From Streptomyces niveus (lineage in GTDB: Bacteria; Actinomycetota; Actinomycetes; Streptomycetales; Streptomycetaceae), in the NCBI RefSeq assembly GCF_002009175.1, contig NZ_CP018047.1:1984001-2048000 (forward strand): a stretch of DNA of 64,000 bases, in the 5' to 3' direction. Below, piece after piece: positions 1 through 8,475 of this stretch. Within the stretch, counting starts at the first letter, position 1. The number at the start of each line of letters is the position of its first letter. A program made the position numbers and the translations under genes. The notes beneath the pieces were generated by a model. The model saw only the letters and a program-made list of their open reading frames with translations. It searched no databases and was not told where the DNA came from.

Positions 1-1713
1 GTCGTCCACCCGAGGTTCCGGTCGTGGTTGTACGGGATGCTCCGGCTCTTCGTCGTGGGACTGCTGACCGTGTCGGTCACCGGACAGACCCGAGCCGCCG
101 GTTGTGAATCCGCCAGTCCCCGGCCTGGGGGGCGTAGCACCGCTTCGCGGAGTGCCCACGACGCCATTGCTGGAGCTGGGCAGGCTCCGTCCTGTAGGCC
201 GTACGGCGCCCTTGGCGGGTCCTGACCCCACGACACCGGACTGGCTGGGACGTGCTGCCGACGACGGACGGTCCGGCGTCGTGCCACCCGGACCTCCGAT
301 GACATTTCCCCGAGGAATGCGCGACCCGGAGGCACCGCTACCTCCGCCGGAGGTGCGTTGTGGGGTGCCTCCTACGATGCCGTTGGCACGGCCCGTACGG
401 GGCGCTGAGGAAGAGCCCTGACCGGAACGTCCGCCCATGGGCGGACCGCCGGCGCTCGGTCGACCGACCATGGGGCTCCGGGTGGCACCCGTGCCACCAC
501 CGCGTGCCGCGCCGGGGCCCATGGCTGTCGTCGGCCTGCCGACCGGGCCCCTGCCCGACTGGGAGCCCGAGCTGGTGCCGCCGTTCATTGGGGTCGGGCG
601 CCCCACGGGGCCGGGACGACCGCTGCCCCCCGTACTTGTCTTCGCGTTGGAGACCGGCCCTGGGCCTCCACCCCTCGGCGCGAGTGGGGGACCTGAACGA
701 GGGCCGCCACCGCGTACGGGGGGACCGAGATTGGGTCCCAGTGGCGGTGCGAAGTGCTGGTTTCCTGAGCTTGGTCCGACAGGCGCCGTAGGAGGCTGCG
801 TGGGACCGGGATTCGTCGTGGTGGGCGGCAGCGTCTGGACGCTGTCGATCTCCATAGAGGTACTCGGAGGCGGAGTGGTCAGTCCACCTGTTCCACGCCG
901 AGACGAGCCCTCAGCACCTCCAACGCTGCTGTCGGCCGACTGCCCTCCGACGTCATCGAGAGAGGCCCGGCCCGAAGCTGCCGAGCCTGGCTCAGAGACT
1001 CGTTGTCCAACTGTCGGCTGCGGCACATCCGCCGCCAGCATCTTCGGCAGTTCCGGCTCCTTCGCCCCCGCCAACGACTGCTCCGACACCGCGTAGAACG
1101 ACGCCAGGCGGTTCATCTGGTTGATGGCCTCCTGGCGGTTGTCCTCCGCCTGAACGGCCCGCTTGTACTCCGGGTTGTCCTCCCGCTGTTCCGAGACCGG
1201 GAAGTCTCTGGGACGCCTGGGGTCGGCCCGGTTGTCGCGGGGCGGTTTGGAGTTGCGGACCGATGTCAGGCCGGTGGCCGCGACGGACATCTGGGTGCCG
1301 ACGACGTTCGCGAACGAGGCCAGGCCCCAGGCATACCCGGCGAGTTCGCGGCCGTACCGCTGGAACTCGGTGGCTCCCTCACCTTGCCAGTCCGTCGTCC
1401 TGACGAACTCGCTGAGCTCCTGCGCGGCCTCGTTCAGGCTCGTCTTGGCCCTTTCGAGGTTCTTACCGGCGCTCTCCAGGTCCGAGGGGTTCGCACCGTC
1501 CAGCAGGTCGAGCATGTCGTTGAGCGCCCGCTCCTCGAAGCTCGTCCTGGCGAAGATTCCCCCGGAGTTTCCGAAGCCGAAGCCCAACTTGTCCACGGCC
1601 GATACCGCGCGTTCGGCGACATCGGTCACACCGAACTCTGTCTGGATCTTGGCGGTGACCTCGTTCTGCTGCTGTTCCTGGGGGGAGAGCGGTGGTTTTT
1701 TGTCGTCACTCAT
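1..1713 (-). CDS. WXG-motif ESX-locus protein with long Gly/Pro-rich tail (partial, cut at left edge)
   Basis: The minus strand is open from the ATG at 1713 to the window edge (571 codons, no stop seen), so the C-terminus is missing. Residues about 1-160 look helical, with a W-Q-G turn at W109 preceded by an amphipathic stretch, as in WXG100/PPE-like helical hairpins. From about residue 190 to the edge the protein is low-complexity Gly/Pro/Ser/Thr, with loose repeats of the type GPVGRP and IVGG/VIGG. A weak GGGGTG lies upstream of the start, and the previous gene ends 6 bases before it, which suggests translational coupling. Its position beside mycP and eccB suggests an ESX substrate or accessory factor. 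That role is inference; I recognise no enzyme domain. Tails like this are often mis-annotated as IF-2 because of composition alone. Confidence 0.75.
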   Translation of the reverse strand, partial: MSDDKKPPLSPQEQQQNEVTAKIQTEFGVTDVAERAVSAVDKLGFGFGNSGGIFARTSFEERALNDMLDLLDGANPSDLESAGKNLERAKTSLNEAAQELSEFVRTTDWQGEGATEFQRYGRELAGYAWGLASFANVVGTQMSVAATGLTSVRNSKPPRDNRADPRRPRDFPVSEQREDNPEYKRAVQAEDNRQEAINQMNRLASFYAVSEQSLAGAKEPELPKMLAADVPQPTVGQRVSEPGSAASGRASLDDVGGQSADSSVGGAEGSSRRGTGGLTTPPPSTSMEIDSVQTLPPTTTNPGPTQPPTAPVGPSSGNQHFAPPLGPNLGPPVRGGGPRSGPPLAPRGGGPGPVSNAKTSTGGSGRPGPVGRPTPMNGGTSSGSQSGRGPVGRPTTAMGPGAARGGGTGATRSPMVGRPSAGGPPMGGRSGQGSSSAPRTGRANGIVGGTPQRTSGGGSGASGSRIPRGNVIGGPGGTTPDRPSSAARPSQSGVVGSGPAKGAVRPTGRSLPSSSNGVVGTPRSGATPPRPGTGGFTTGGSGLSGDRHGQQSHDEEPEHPVQPRPEPRVDD

Positions 1714-1719
1714 GTCTCG

Positions 1720-2166
1720 TCACCCCAAGTCCTTCGTACCGCTGGTGGCGTCCTGGCGCGGCGCCTCGGGTGCCTCGCCCCTGTCCTGCCTCTGCGGCTT
1801 CTCCTGCTCCTGCTCATTGCGATGCTCGTTCAAGCGCGTCTGAATGGTGTGGAAGCGGTACCGCAGATCTTCTTCGACGTTGTCGTAACCGACGTCGGCC
1901 GCGTGAACTCCGATGCTCAGCAGCTCTATCTGGTCCCCGAGGGACTTGGACAGCGAGATGAGCGACGTGTGCACCCGCTCGTACTGCATGGAGAAGCCCT
2001 CGGCCTCGTCGAACTTGCCCGGGCCGCTGAAAGACGCTCGTGGTACGCGCTGGGCCGCGATTTCCCCGTTGCCGCCCGCGCCGCCCTCGAACTCCGAGAG
2101 CAGGGTGTTGATCTGGCTCTGGAACTTCTTCAGCGCTCCGACACCGCGCTCAAGATTACTCGCCAT
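1720..2166 (-). CDS. Small helical ESX-locus protein, 148 aa
   Basis: This is a 148-residue protein from the ATG at 2166. It begins MASNLERGVGALKKFQSQIN and is mostly predicted helix. The C-terminal 40 residues are charged and Gln/Glu-rich (NEQEQEKPQRQDRGE). There is no signal peptide or membrane segment, and no clear WXG turn. It ends 6 bases before the WXG-motif gene, so the two are almost certainly cotranscribed and may form a heteromeric helical pair like EsxA/EsxB. That pairing is inferred from size, helicity and position. The 231 bases upstream, back to mycP, hold no gene and no clear terminator, so it could be transcribed with eccB-mycP or from its own promoter. Confidence 0.75.
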   Translation of the reverse strand: MASNLERGVGALKKFQSQINTLLSEFEGGAGGNGEIAAQRVPRASFSGPGKFDEAEGFSMQYERVHTSLISLSKSLGDQIELLSIGVHAADVGYDNVEEDLRYRFHTIQTRLNEHRNEQEQEKPQRQDRGEAPEAPRQDATSGTKDLG

Positions 2167-2397
2167 CAGAGCCCCCGCTCATGCCACCCACCGACTCAGG
2201 CACGATGCCCGTTCCTCCCCGTTTGCTTCTGCCGTCCTGCGTCGCGACCCCGGTGAACCGGTCGTTTCTACGTACACTCGATGATCGCTCGCGACCACTC
2301 TAACTACTTGCTCGGACACCACTAAGTGGGTTGTTGCTCACGTGACTTGATTGCGTGACGGCGCTCTCGCACGTCCCACTGAACCCACTCACTCCGT

Positions 2398-3732
2398 TCA
2401 CCGACTCTCCCCAACCCGCCGCGCACGGCGCCTTGAATCGCGCAGAGCCACCGAACCGCCCGTGATCGCCGCCACCAGTACGGCGCCCCCGACGACGACG
2501 TAGGTCGCGAGCCTGGAGTTGCGTTCCTCGGCCGTCTCGCCGAGGTGGATGTCGGCCGGGGTCGGCGCTTCGGCCCTGGTCACTCCTTCGTGTGCCACCG
2601 GTTCGTCGACGGGCTTGTCATCCTCGGTGAGCGCGCGGACCGGATCCACCACTCCCCAGCCGACGAGGCGGTCGCGGCCCGGGATCGAGCGCTCGGCCGT
2701 CTGCTGGATCTGGGCGACGATCTGCTTCTGCGTCCACCCCTCGTGCTTGCTCTTGATCAGAGCGGCGATTCCCGCGACGTACGGGGCGGAGAAGCTGGTG
2801 CCGTTGTCCGCGCAGTGGCCGCCTCCGGGGACGGTCGTGACCATGTCGACCCCCGGCGCCGCGATGCCGACGAACTCGCCCGACTGCGAGAACGACGCGC
2901 GTTCGTTGTTCCGGTCGGACGCGGCCACGGCCAGTACGCCGTCGTACGAGGCGGGGTACGTCTCCTTGACCTTGCCGTCGAGGCCGTCGTTGCCCGCCGA
3001 GGCGACGACCACGACTTCCGCCGCGAGGGCGTTGTCCACCGCCTGCTTCAGCACCGTTGTCGGCTCGACGGCGTCCGCCGTGTCCTGGGAGATGTTGATG
3101 ACGTCGGCGTCTTGCCGGACCGCGTGGTCGATGGCTTTGGCGAGCGATTCGGCGGTGCCGTTGCCGAACGCGTCGTTCTGCTGGATCGGGATGATCGTGG
3201 CGTCGGGCGCGAGGCCGACGAAACCGGTTCCCTTCGCGGGGCGCGCGGCGATGATGCCGGCGACCTTGGTGCCGTGGCCGACCACGTCGGTGGTGCCGTT
3301 CGCGTTGCCGCGTTCCAGCTTGTTCCCGTTGTCGTCCTTGGCGTCCGGAGGCATCAGGTTGAGGCCGCTGCCGGTGTCCACCGCCTTGGCGAGCTGCGGG
3401 TTCTTGATGTCGACGCCTGTGTCGATGACCGCGACCTTCACGTTCTTGCCGGTGGACTGCTTCCACAGCTCGTCCATCAGAACGCGTTGCAGGGCCCACG
3501 GGCGGCCCTCGTACTTCTCGCCCGGGAAGGAGCACTGCCCCGTGTCCGCGGTCGCGGTGGGTGCCGACAACGTCACGAGCGCGAGGGCGGCGGTGGCCAC
3601 GGCTGTCGCCGTGGCCGTCGTCCTCGACGCCAACCCGCGGTACGTGGATGGGCAGTTGGGGGTGAGCGTGCTCAACCCGGGGCGCGTGCGACCGTAGCTG
3701 CGTGTACGAGTACGGCTGTCCGTGTCTGTCAT
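2398..3732 (-). CDS. mycP: Type VII secretion mycosin (subtilisin-like serine protease MycP)
   Basis: 444 aa from the ATG at 3732. The frame stays open to 3951, but those extra codons overlap eccB and are not needed. After a basic N-terminus and a hydrophobic signal/anchor at about residues 40-62 comes an S8 subtilase domain with the full triad: D104 in AVIDTGVD, H153 in VGHGTKVAG and S313 in GTSFSAPYVAG. N248 in SAGNDG is the likely oxyanion-hole Asn. A second hydrophobic helix (about 411-431) and a short Arg-rich tail give the usual mycosin layout, with the protease outside and a C-terminal anchor. Mycosins are needed for ESX secretion and stabilise the membrane complex. The gene starts 13 bases after eccB, so the two form an operon. 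Confidence 0.93.
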   Translation of the reverse strand: MTDTDSRTRTRSYGRTRPGLSTLTPNCPSTYRGLASRTTATATAVATAALALVTLSAPTATADTGQCSFPGEKYEGRPWALQRVLMDELWKQSTGKNVKVAVIDTGVDIKNPQLAKAVDTGSGLNLMPPDAKDDNGNKLERGNANGTTDVVGHGTKVAGIIAARPAKGTGFVGLAPDATIIPIQQNDAFGNGTAESLAKAIDHAVRQDADVINISQDTADAVEPTTVLKQAVDNALAAEVVVVASAGNDGLDGKVKETYPASYDGVLAVAASDRNNERASFSQSGEFVGIAAPGVDMVTTVPGGGHCADNGTSFSAPYVAGIAALIKSKHEGWTQKQIVAQIQQTAERSIPGRDRLVGWGVVDPVRALTEDDKPVDEPVAHEGVTRAEAPTPADIHLGETAEERNSRLATYVVVGGAVLVAAITGGSVALRDSRRRARRVGESR

Positions 3733-3745
3733 GACTGCCCCGCCC

Positions 3746-5275
3746 TCACGAACCCTGCGGCTGACGCGCGGCCCCGGTCGACAGCCTCGGCCCCGTCGGC
3801 AGGAGACCGGCCCAGGAGGCGGGCATCGGCGCCGCGTCAACGTCGAGGTAACCGAGCGCCTTCTGCGCCTTCTGCACCTCGTCACGAGCCGCCTGCCGCT
3901 CCTTCGCCGAACCGGATTCACCGATCCCCGAGTCGTCCGTCGCGCTGTCACCGTTGGACTGCATCGCGTATCGCAAGCCGGTGTCCGTGACCAGGAAGAG
4001 GAAGCCGGACTTGGTCGTGGAGCCCGTGAACTGGCGGAAAAGCTGGCCGGATCCAGGGGTTACGTACGCGCTCGTCGCCCCGGTCGCCAGCGTCGCCGGG
4101 AAGCCGGTGCCGGCCCAGGTGCTGAGCTTCGTGTCGCCGCTGTCGGCGTCCACCTCGCGCAGTACGTTGCACACGGTGTTACGGCTTCCCTCCCCCGTGC
4201 TCGCGGAGTTGACCGCGTCGGGCTCGTTCTCCGGCCAGTCGTTGTCCTGCCCGAACGGGGCGCCGGGCCGGAACGCCGCGGCGCTGACGGACGTGGCGTT
4301 GCCGTTCTGGTCGACCTCGATCAGGTCCGGGCTGCCGAGCAGCAGTTTGGCGGTGAAATCGGAGATCGGGGCGACCCGGCCCTCCAGGACGACGTACTTC
4401 TGGTTCTTGGTGCCGTCCGTCGCCGTGAGGATCGTGCCGACCTTGTCGAGTGAGGGGTCCAGATCGCCGCCGACGCCCGCGTCGGCGGCGATCGTTCCGT
4501 CGATCTCCGGGAACTCGACTGCGTCGCCGCGGTGCAGTGTGGCCAGCCACGCCGCTGACACCCGCTGCGGCTTCCGGTCTCCCCCGACCACCAGCTGCAT
4601 CAACACGTCGTCGTCCGCGTCGACCTCGTAGGCCTTGCCCGTGGCGTCCACGATGTGGCGGGCCTCGTCGGGCCCCTCCACGTACATCAGCTCACCGCCG
4701 GTCAGCCGGCTCGCGCCCTCGGTCTCCTTCTGCTCGCGCTCCGCGAAGACGAACGTGGCCTTCTCGATGGCCCGGCCGCCCTCACCGGGGCGCTCGCAGA
4801 CCGCCCAGCGCTTGGGCGCGCCCGCCTGCTTGGCGTCGGGTAGCCGGTCGGGGGCGTACGGAATGCCGAGAGTGGCACCGTGCGGGATCTTGCCGTTGTC
4901 GAGCACGGACTCGTCGACGTTGATGACCTTGCCCTTGTCCGCGTCGAGGAGGAGCTTGGCCGACGACATGTTCAGAACCGGGTGGAGCTGGATCTTGCCG
5001 TCGGTGTCCAACACCACGTAACGGGTCGTGGACTTGCTGGCGATGATGACGTTCTCGCCCGGCGTGTCCCACTTCTTGGGCGCCACCGGTTTGAACATCC
5101 CCCAGGCGCCGAAGATCGCGAGGATCACCACGGCGACGATCATCCCGGGCACCACCCCGCGCAACGGACGGGGCGCACCCTCCTCCGAGCCGGTCGAGTT
5201 CGGCCGTACGAACTGCGCGATCAGCCTTCGCTTCGCGAAGGTGTAGGCGTTGAGTTCGTCCCGTCGTGATGCCAT
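3746..5275 (-). CDS. eccB: Type VII secretion core component EccB
   Basis: 509 aa. The N-terminus MASRRDELNAYTFAKRRLIA is typical of EccB: a short cytosolic segment, one membrane helix (about 41-61), then a large extracytoplasmic domain of about 440 residues. In the known ESX complexes, EccB joins EccC, EccD and EccE in the inner-membrane pore, and its outer domain is built of repeats. A Cys pair in the outer part (CERPG near 190 and VCNVLRE near 370) fits the disulphide reported for the family. It is the first gene of a leftward operon with mycP and diverges from eccE. eccC and eccD are not in this window and presumably lie to the left. Confidence 0.92.
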   Translation of the reverse strand: MASRRDELNAYTFAKRRLIAQFVRPNSTGSEEGAPRPLRGVVPGMIVAVVILAIFGAWGMFKPVAPKKWDTPGENVIIASKSTTRYVVLDTDGKIQLHPVLNMSSAKLLLDADKGKVINVDESVLDNGKIPHGATLGIPYAPDRLPDAKQAGAPKRWAVCERPGEGGRAIEKATFVFAEREQKETEGASRLTGGELMYVEGPDEARHIVDATGKAYEVDADDDVLMQLVVGGDRKPQRVSAAWLATLHRGDAVEFPEIDGTIAADAGVGGDLDPSLDKVGTILTATDGTKNQKYVVLEGRVAPISDFTAKLLLGSPDLIEVDQNGNATSVSAAAFRPGAPFGQDNDWPENEPDAVNSASTGEGSRNTVCNVLREVDADSGDTKLSTWAGTGFPATLATGATSAYVTPGSGQLFRQFTGSTTKSGFLFLVTDTGLRYAMQSNGDSATDDSGIGESGSAKERQAARDEVQKAQKALGYLDVDAAPMPASWAGLLPTGPRLSTGAARQPQGS

Positions 5276-5364
5276 CTGTCCGCTGTCCCTCTCCCCCGCT
5301 GCGCGGCCAGGCCCCCTTCTCTTACAGAGGGTTGCCGTCGTTCCGGCCCCCTACTATGCATGCT

Positions 5365-5401
5365 GGCGATCACGCCTCACTGCTCAGGTAGGGTGATCGC
5401 C
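5365..5401. promoter_or_regulatory. Inverted repeat in the eccB/eccE divergent promoter region
   Basis: Two perfect 9-base arms, GGCGATCAC and GTGATCGCC, are separated by 19 bases in the 180-base gap between the divergent eccB and eccE. A TACTAT box lies just before it at 5352-5357, without a well-placed -35. The position suits an operator or shared control element for both arms of the ESX locus. No regulator can be named. Confidence 0.35.
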
Positions 5402-5455
5402 CGGTCAACCGCCCATGGGGAAATGGCCATTTCGGACAGAGGGGGCAACGCGGGG

Positions 5456-6826
5456 ATGGGTACGGCGACGCGCGAGCGCAATGGGCGGACTTCCGGAGCA
5501 CCCCCTGGCTCTTCCCGGTCTTCCCGTCGGCAACGTCGCAACGCCCCGGGCAACGACCCCGCCCCGACCCCCTCAGCGGCCGTCACGGCGTCGCGTGTCC
5601 CCGCGACGACCACGCTGCGAGCCCTCTCCCGCACCAGCCACGTCGGCCCCTTCCAGCTGCGACAATTGGTGCTCGTCGAAGTGGCGCTCGCGCTGGCCGC
5701 CGTCGGCGTCGCGCTCGGCGGGCTCTGGATGGTGCCCACGATCGCCGTCGCCTGCGTGCTGGTCCTCTTCGCCGTCCTGCGGCGCCGTGGCCACGCCGTC
5801 CAGGACTGGCTCTCGACGGTCCTCTCCCTCCGTGCGCGCGAGCGGGCCGCCGGCCCCGCGGCGGTGGACGTCGATCCGTCGCTGGCCCCGGTCGCTGAGG
5901 CCGTCCCGGCGCTGCGCCCTTACACATACGTCGACCGCGACCGCCGCACCGTTGGCATGCTCGGCGACGGAAGCTTCCTCACGGCCGTCGTACGGGTCGA
6001 GGCGAGCGGGTCCGCTCTGCGGCCCGCCTTCGGCGCGCGGGCGCTGCCGCTCTCCCTCCTGGGCGGCGCCCTGGAGGTCGACGACATCAAGCTGGAGTCG
6101 GTCCAGTTGGTGCAGCAGGTGCGTTCCGCGCCCGCGCCGCACCTGCCGCAGCAGTCGGTGGCCCGGCTCTCGTACGTACCTCTTCAGGAGAAGACCGGCG
6201 CCCCGGCCCTTCGGCTGACGTGGGTGGCCGTGAAGCTCGATCCCGAGCTGTGCAGGGAGGCCGTGGACGCGCGCGGGGGCGGCGTCGAAGGCGCCCAACG
6301 TTGTCTCGTACGAGTGGCGGACCACGTGGCGAGTCGGATCACCGGAGCGGGGTTCCGGGCCGTCGTATTGGACCAGGAGGGGCTGAACTCCACTATCGCG
6401 ACGTCGGCCTGCGCCAGCCCCGCACAGGCCGCCCACACCGGCCGCCCCGACGCCGCCCCGACGCGCCGCACGGCCGAGACGCCGCGCGTGTGGCGGTGCG
6501 ACGACAGGTGGCACACGACGTACGCGGTGGGCCGCTGGCCCGAGTTGGGGCGCGGGGCCGCTCCGCTGCCCAAGCTGGTGTCGTTGCTCACCGCCACCCC
6601 GGCCTACGCGACGACGTTCAGCCTCACGCTGCGGCGTGGCAACCGTCTGGGAGCCATGACGGTGAACGGGCATGTCCGTATCACCGGCGGCAGCGACACC
6701 GAACTGGTGGGTGTGCGGCGGCTGTTGGAGCAGGCCGCGCGGTCGGCGAAGGTCGGCCTCGTACGTCTCGACCGTGAGCAACTGCCCGGAGCCCTCGCCA
6801 CACTTCCGCTGGGAGGCGCCCGATGA
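5456..6826 (+). CDS. eccE: Type VII secretion protein EccE
   Basis: 456 aa from the ATG at 5456, which has GAGGGGG about 9 bases upstream. The frame is open from 5360, but the earlier ATG at 5423 has no spaced ribosome-binding site. The layout is a basic, disordered N-terminus of about 60 residues, two closely spaced membrane helices (about 71-90 and 92-108), then a large soluble domain. This is the EccE architecture; in ESX complexes EccE sits at the periphery beside EccB. The stop overlaps the next start (ATGA at 6823), so the following uncharacterised protein is made from the same message. Confidence 0.85.
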   Translation: MGTATRERNGRTSGAPPGSSRSSRRQRRNAPGNDPAPTPSAAVTASRVPATTTLRALSRTSHVGPFQLRQLVLVEVALALAAVGVALGGLWMVPTIAVACVLVLFAVLRRRGHAVQDWLSTVLSLRARERAAGPAAVDVDPSLAPVAEAVPALRPYTYVDRDRRTVGMLGDGSFLTAVVRVEASGSALRPAFGARALPLSLLGGALEVDDIKLESVQLVQQVRSAPAPHLPQQSVARLSYVPLQEKTGAPALRLTWVAVKLDPELCREAVDARGGGVEGAQRCLVRVADHVASRITGAGFRAVVLDQEGLNSTIATSACASPAQAAHTGRPDAAPTRRTAETPRVWRCDDRWHTTYAVGRWPELGRGAAPLPKLVSLLTATPAYATTFSLTLRRGNRLGAMTVNGHVRITGGSDTELVGVRRLLEQAARSAKVGLVRLDREQLPGALATLPLGGAR

Positions 6827-7521
6827 GCGGGCTGCGTACGCTGCTCGGCCCGCGCCACGCGGGTCACACCATGCCCGCCGACGAACTCGGCGCGCTCTCG
6901 CTGCCGGTCGGGGACGACGGCGTGGTGATCGGTGACGACGCCGAGGGGCACCCCCAGATGGTGGGGTTCCACCGCTCCGCGCCGTACGACGTCCTGCTGA
7001 TCGGCGGTCTCTGGACGGCGCAGGTGATCGCGCTGCGCGCGGCGGGTACCGGGGCGCGTGTGGTCGTCGAGACGGGGCGCGCCCAGGCCTGGACGCTGCT
7101 GGCGCAGGCCGCCGGCGCCGGCCTGGAGTGCATCACCCTGCACGACGTGGGCCGGGTACCGCCGCAGGGTGCGACGGTGGGCAGCCCGGTGGTGGTCGTA
7201 CGGGACGCGGGCATGCGGCCGCCCCGTGGCCGTGTGGTGTCGGCCCCGTGGCAGTCGGTGCTGACGTTGCTGCCGTATCTGAGCCCCGTCGCACCCCGGT
7301 TGATGCGGAACTCGACGCTCGTGGGTGTGCAACGGGTGTCGCCGCGCGAGGCCGAGCAGATCGGCCGGATCCTCGGGCTGTCGCAGGCGGAGAGCGGGGC
7401 GCTGCCGACGCTGGCCGACGGCGTCACCCTGTGGTGCGCCGGGCGCGAGCGGCACTGGGTGATGACGAGCCCCACGGACGCCGAGTCGGGACTGCTGGGC
7501 ACTGCCCGCAGGATGGACTGA
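6823..7521 (+). CDS. Uncharacterised protein coupled to eccE
   Basis: 232 aa, starting in the ATGA overlap with eccE. I do not recognise a named family. It is an alpha/beta soluble protein without signal or membrane helix. A hydrophobic strand (YDVLLIGGLWTAQVIALRAA) is followed by RVVVETGRAQAW, somewhat like the core of a nucleotide-binding fold, but no P-loop is present. Tight coupling to eccE suggests a cytosolic ESX accessory role. That is context only. Confidence 0.8.
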   Translation: MSGLRTLLGPRHAGHTMPADELGALSLPVGDDGVVIGDDAEGHPQMVGFHRSAPYDVLLIGGLWTAQVIALRAAGTGARVVVETGRAQAWTLLAQAAGAGLECITLHDVGRVPPQGATVGSPVVVVRDAGMRPPRGRVVSAPWQSVLTLLPYLSPVAPRLMRNSTLVGVQRVSPREAEQIGRILGLSQAESGALPTLADGVTLWCAGRERHWVMTSPTDAESGLLGTARRMD

Positions 7522-7640
7522 GCCGCCGTACGCGGAGGGCTTGCCCGGCCGGCAACTCTCGGGGGCGGTGGGGTACGGGGCGGTGGCCCCGGCTCGAGTG
7601 ACCGGACGGCAATCGCCGGACCCGACGTACCGGACGGACC

Positions 7641-7698
7641 TAGAATCCGAAGGAGCACGCGTCGGTGGGCCTGTTTGTCTCCACCCGTGCGTGGAGAC
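7641..7698 (+). promoter_or_regulatory. Possible promoter -10 and leader hairpin of the DUF397 gene
   Basis: A good -10-like TAGAAT at 7641-7646 lies 90 bases before the DUF397 start, with no convincing -35 at the right spacing. An 8-base-pair hairpin follows in the presumed leader (GTCTCCAC at 7677-7684 with GTGGAGAC at 7691-7698). Low confidence. Confidence 0.25.
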
Positions 7699-7736
7699 CG
7701 TTCAACTCAGCAGTTGTCGAAGGAGAGGCCTGACCG

Positions 7737-7970
7737 ATGGGGACCGCACAGGAGAAGGACGAGTTGTACGCCCTCGACATCTCTGGCGTCGAGTGGCTCA
7801 GCGCCCCGGGCACGAGCGAGGACGAGGAGCGCGTCGAGATCGCGCACCTGCCCGGCGGGGCGGTGGCGATGCGGTCGTCCCTGGATCCCGACACCGTGTT
7901 GCGGTACACCGAGGCGGAGTGGCGGGCGTTCGTACTGGGCGCGCGCGACGGGGAGTTCGACCTCCAATAG
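7737..7970 (+). CDS. DUF397-domain protein
   Basis: 77 aa from the ATG at 7737, with AAGGAGAGG upstream. It is acidic and compact, ending ...YTEAEWRAFVLGARDGEFDL, the signature end of DUF397 proteins. These small actinomycete proteins are usually encoded beside an XRE-type helix-turn-helix regulator and act with it in development or antibiotic control. No such partner is present here; the neighbours are ESX-locus genes. Whether it belongs functionally to the ESX locus is unknown. A strong hairpin terminator follows. Confidence 0.85.
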   Translation: MGTAQEKDELYALDISGVEWLSAPGTSEDEERVEIAHLPGGAVAMRSSLDPDTVLRYTEAEWRAFVLGARDGEFDLQ

Positions 7971-8100
7971 AGGCCGCCGCCCAAGGCTTCCCGCCGACGG
8001 AGCGCGTGCCACCGGACTCCGCTGCCTCCTACTTAAGCAGGGCGCCACTCCGCCTCCTTAAGAAGAGAGCCCACCGAAACGACGGAGACGGCTGAGCCTC

Positions 8101-8140
8101 TCCGGTCCGGGCACTCCTGGACACAATCACCCGGACCGGA
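8101..8140 (+). terminator. Terminator after the DUF397 gene
   Basis: A perfect 11-base-pair stem, TCCGGTCCGGG with CCCGGACCGGA, and an 18-base loop lie 130 bases downstream of the DUF397 stop. There is no U-tract, as is common in this genome. Confidence 0.55.
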
Positions 8141-8475
8141 CGTTGTCCGGGCGTCGATACCGGATCGTTGGCTCGTGCCCGAGACGGAGCGAACGGGCGG
8201 GCATTCCTGCGGTGTTGTCACGATTCACCCCATCGTCATCCTGACCGTCTGCCGCACCCGAACCACCGGGGGACAAGGGGCGACGTACGGGACGAACGAT
8301 GACCGGTGGGCGGACCTGCCGGAGCGGGCTCGCGGACGATTAGGGTGGGTCGGGGCGCACGAGAACCCGCAGGCATGCCGGGAGCGTCCCAACGGGTAGA
8401 GCCGGGCGGATCGAGTGACGACGGTCGCCCCCACCCAACACGGCACAAGGGTGCTCGACCACACCAGGAGGCAAA
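8141..8475. other. Intergenic region upstream of the MinD-like ATPase gene
   Basis: I see no gene here. The stretch holds the presumed promoter of the large ATPase gene (an AT-richer patch with TAGGGT at about 8341-8346 but no clear -35). It ends with an excellent AGGAGG ribosome-binding site at 8466-8471. Confidence 0.5.

Noticed and set aside
2545..3990. A 481-codon plus-strand frame over mycP
   Set aside because: It is antisense to a mycosin with a complete catalytic triad and shows no independent signal.
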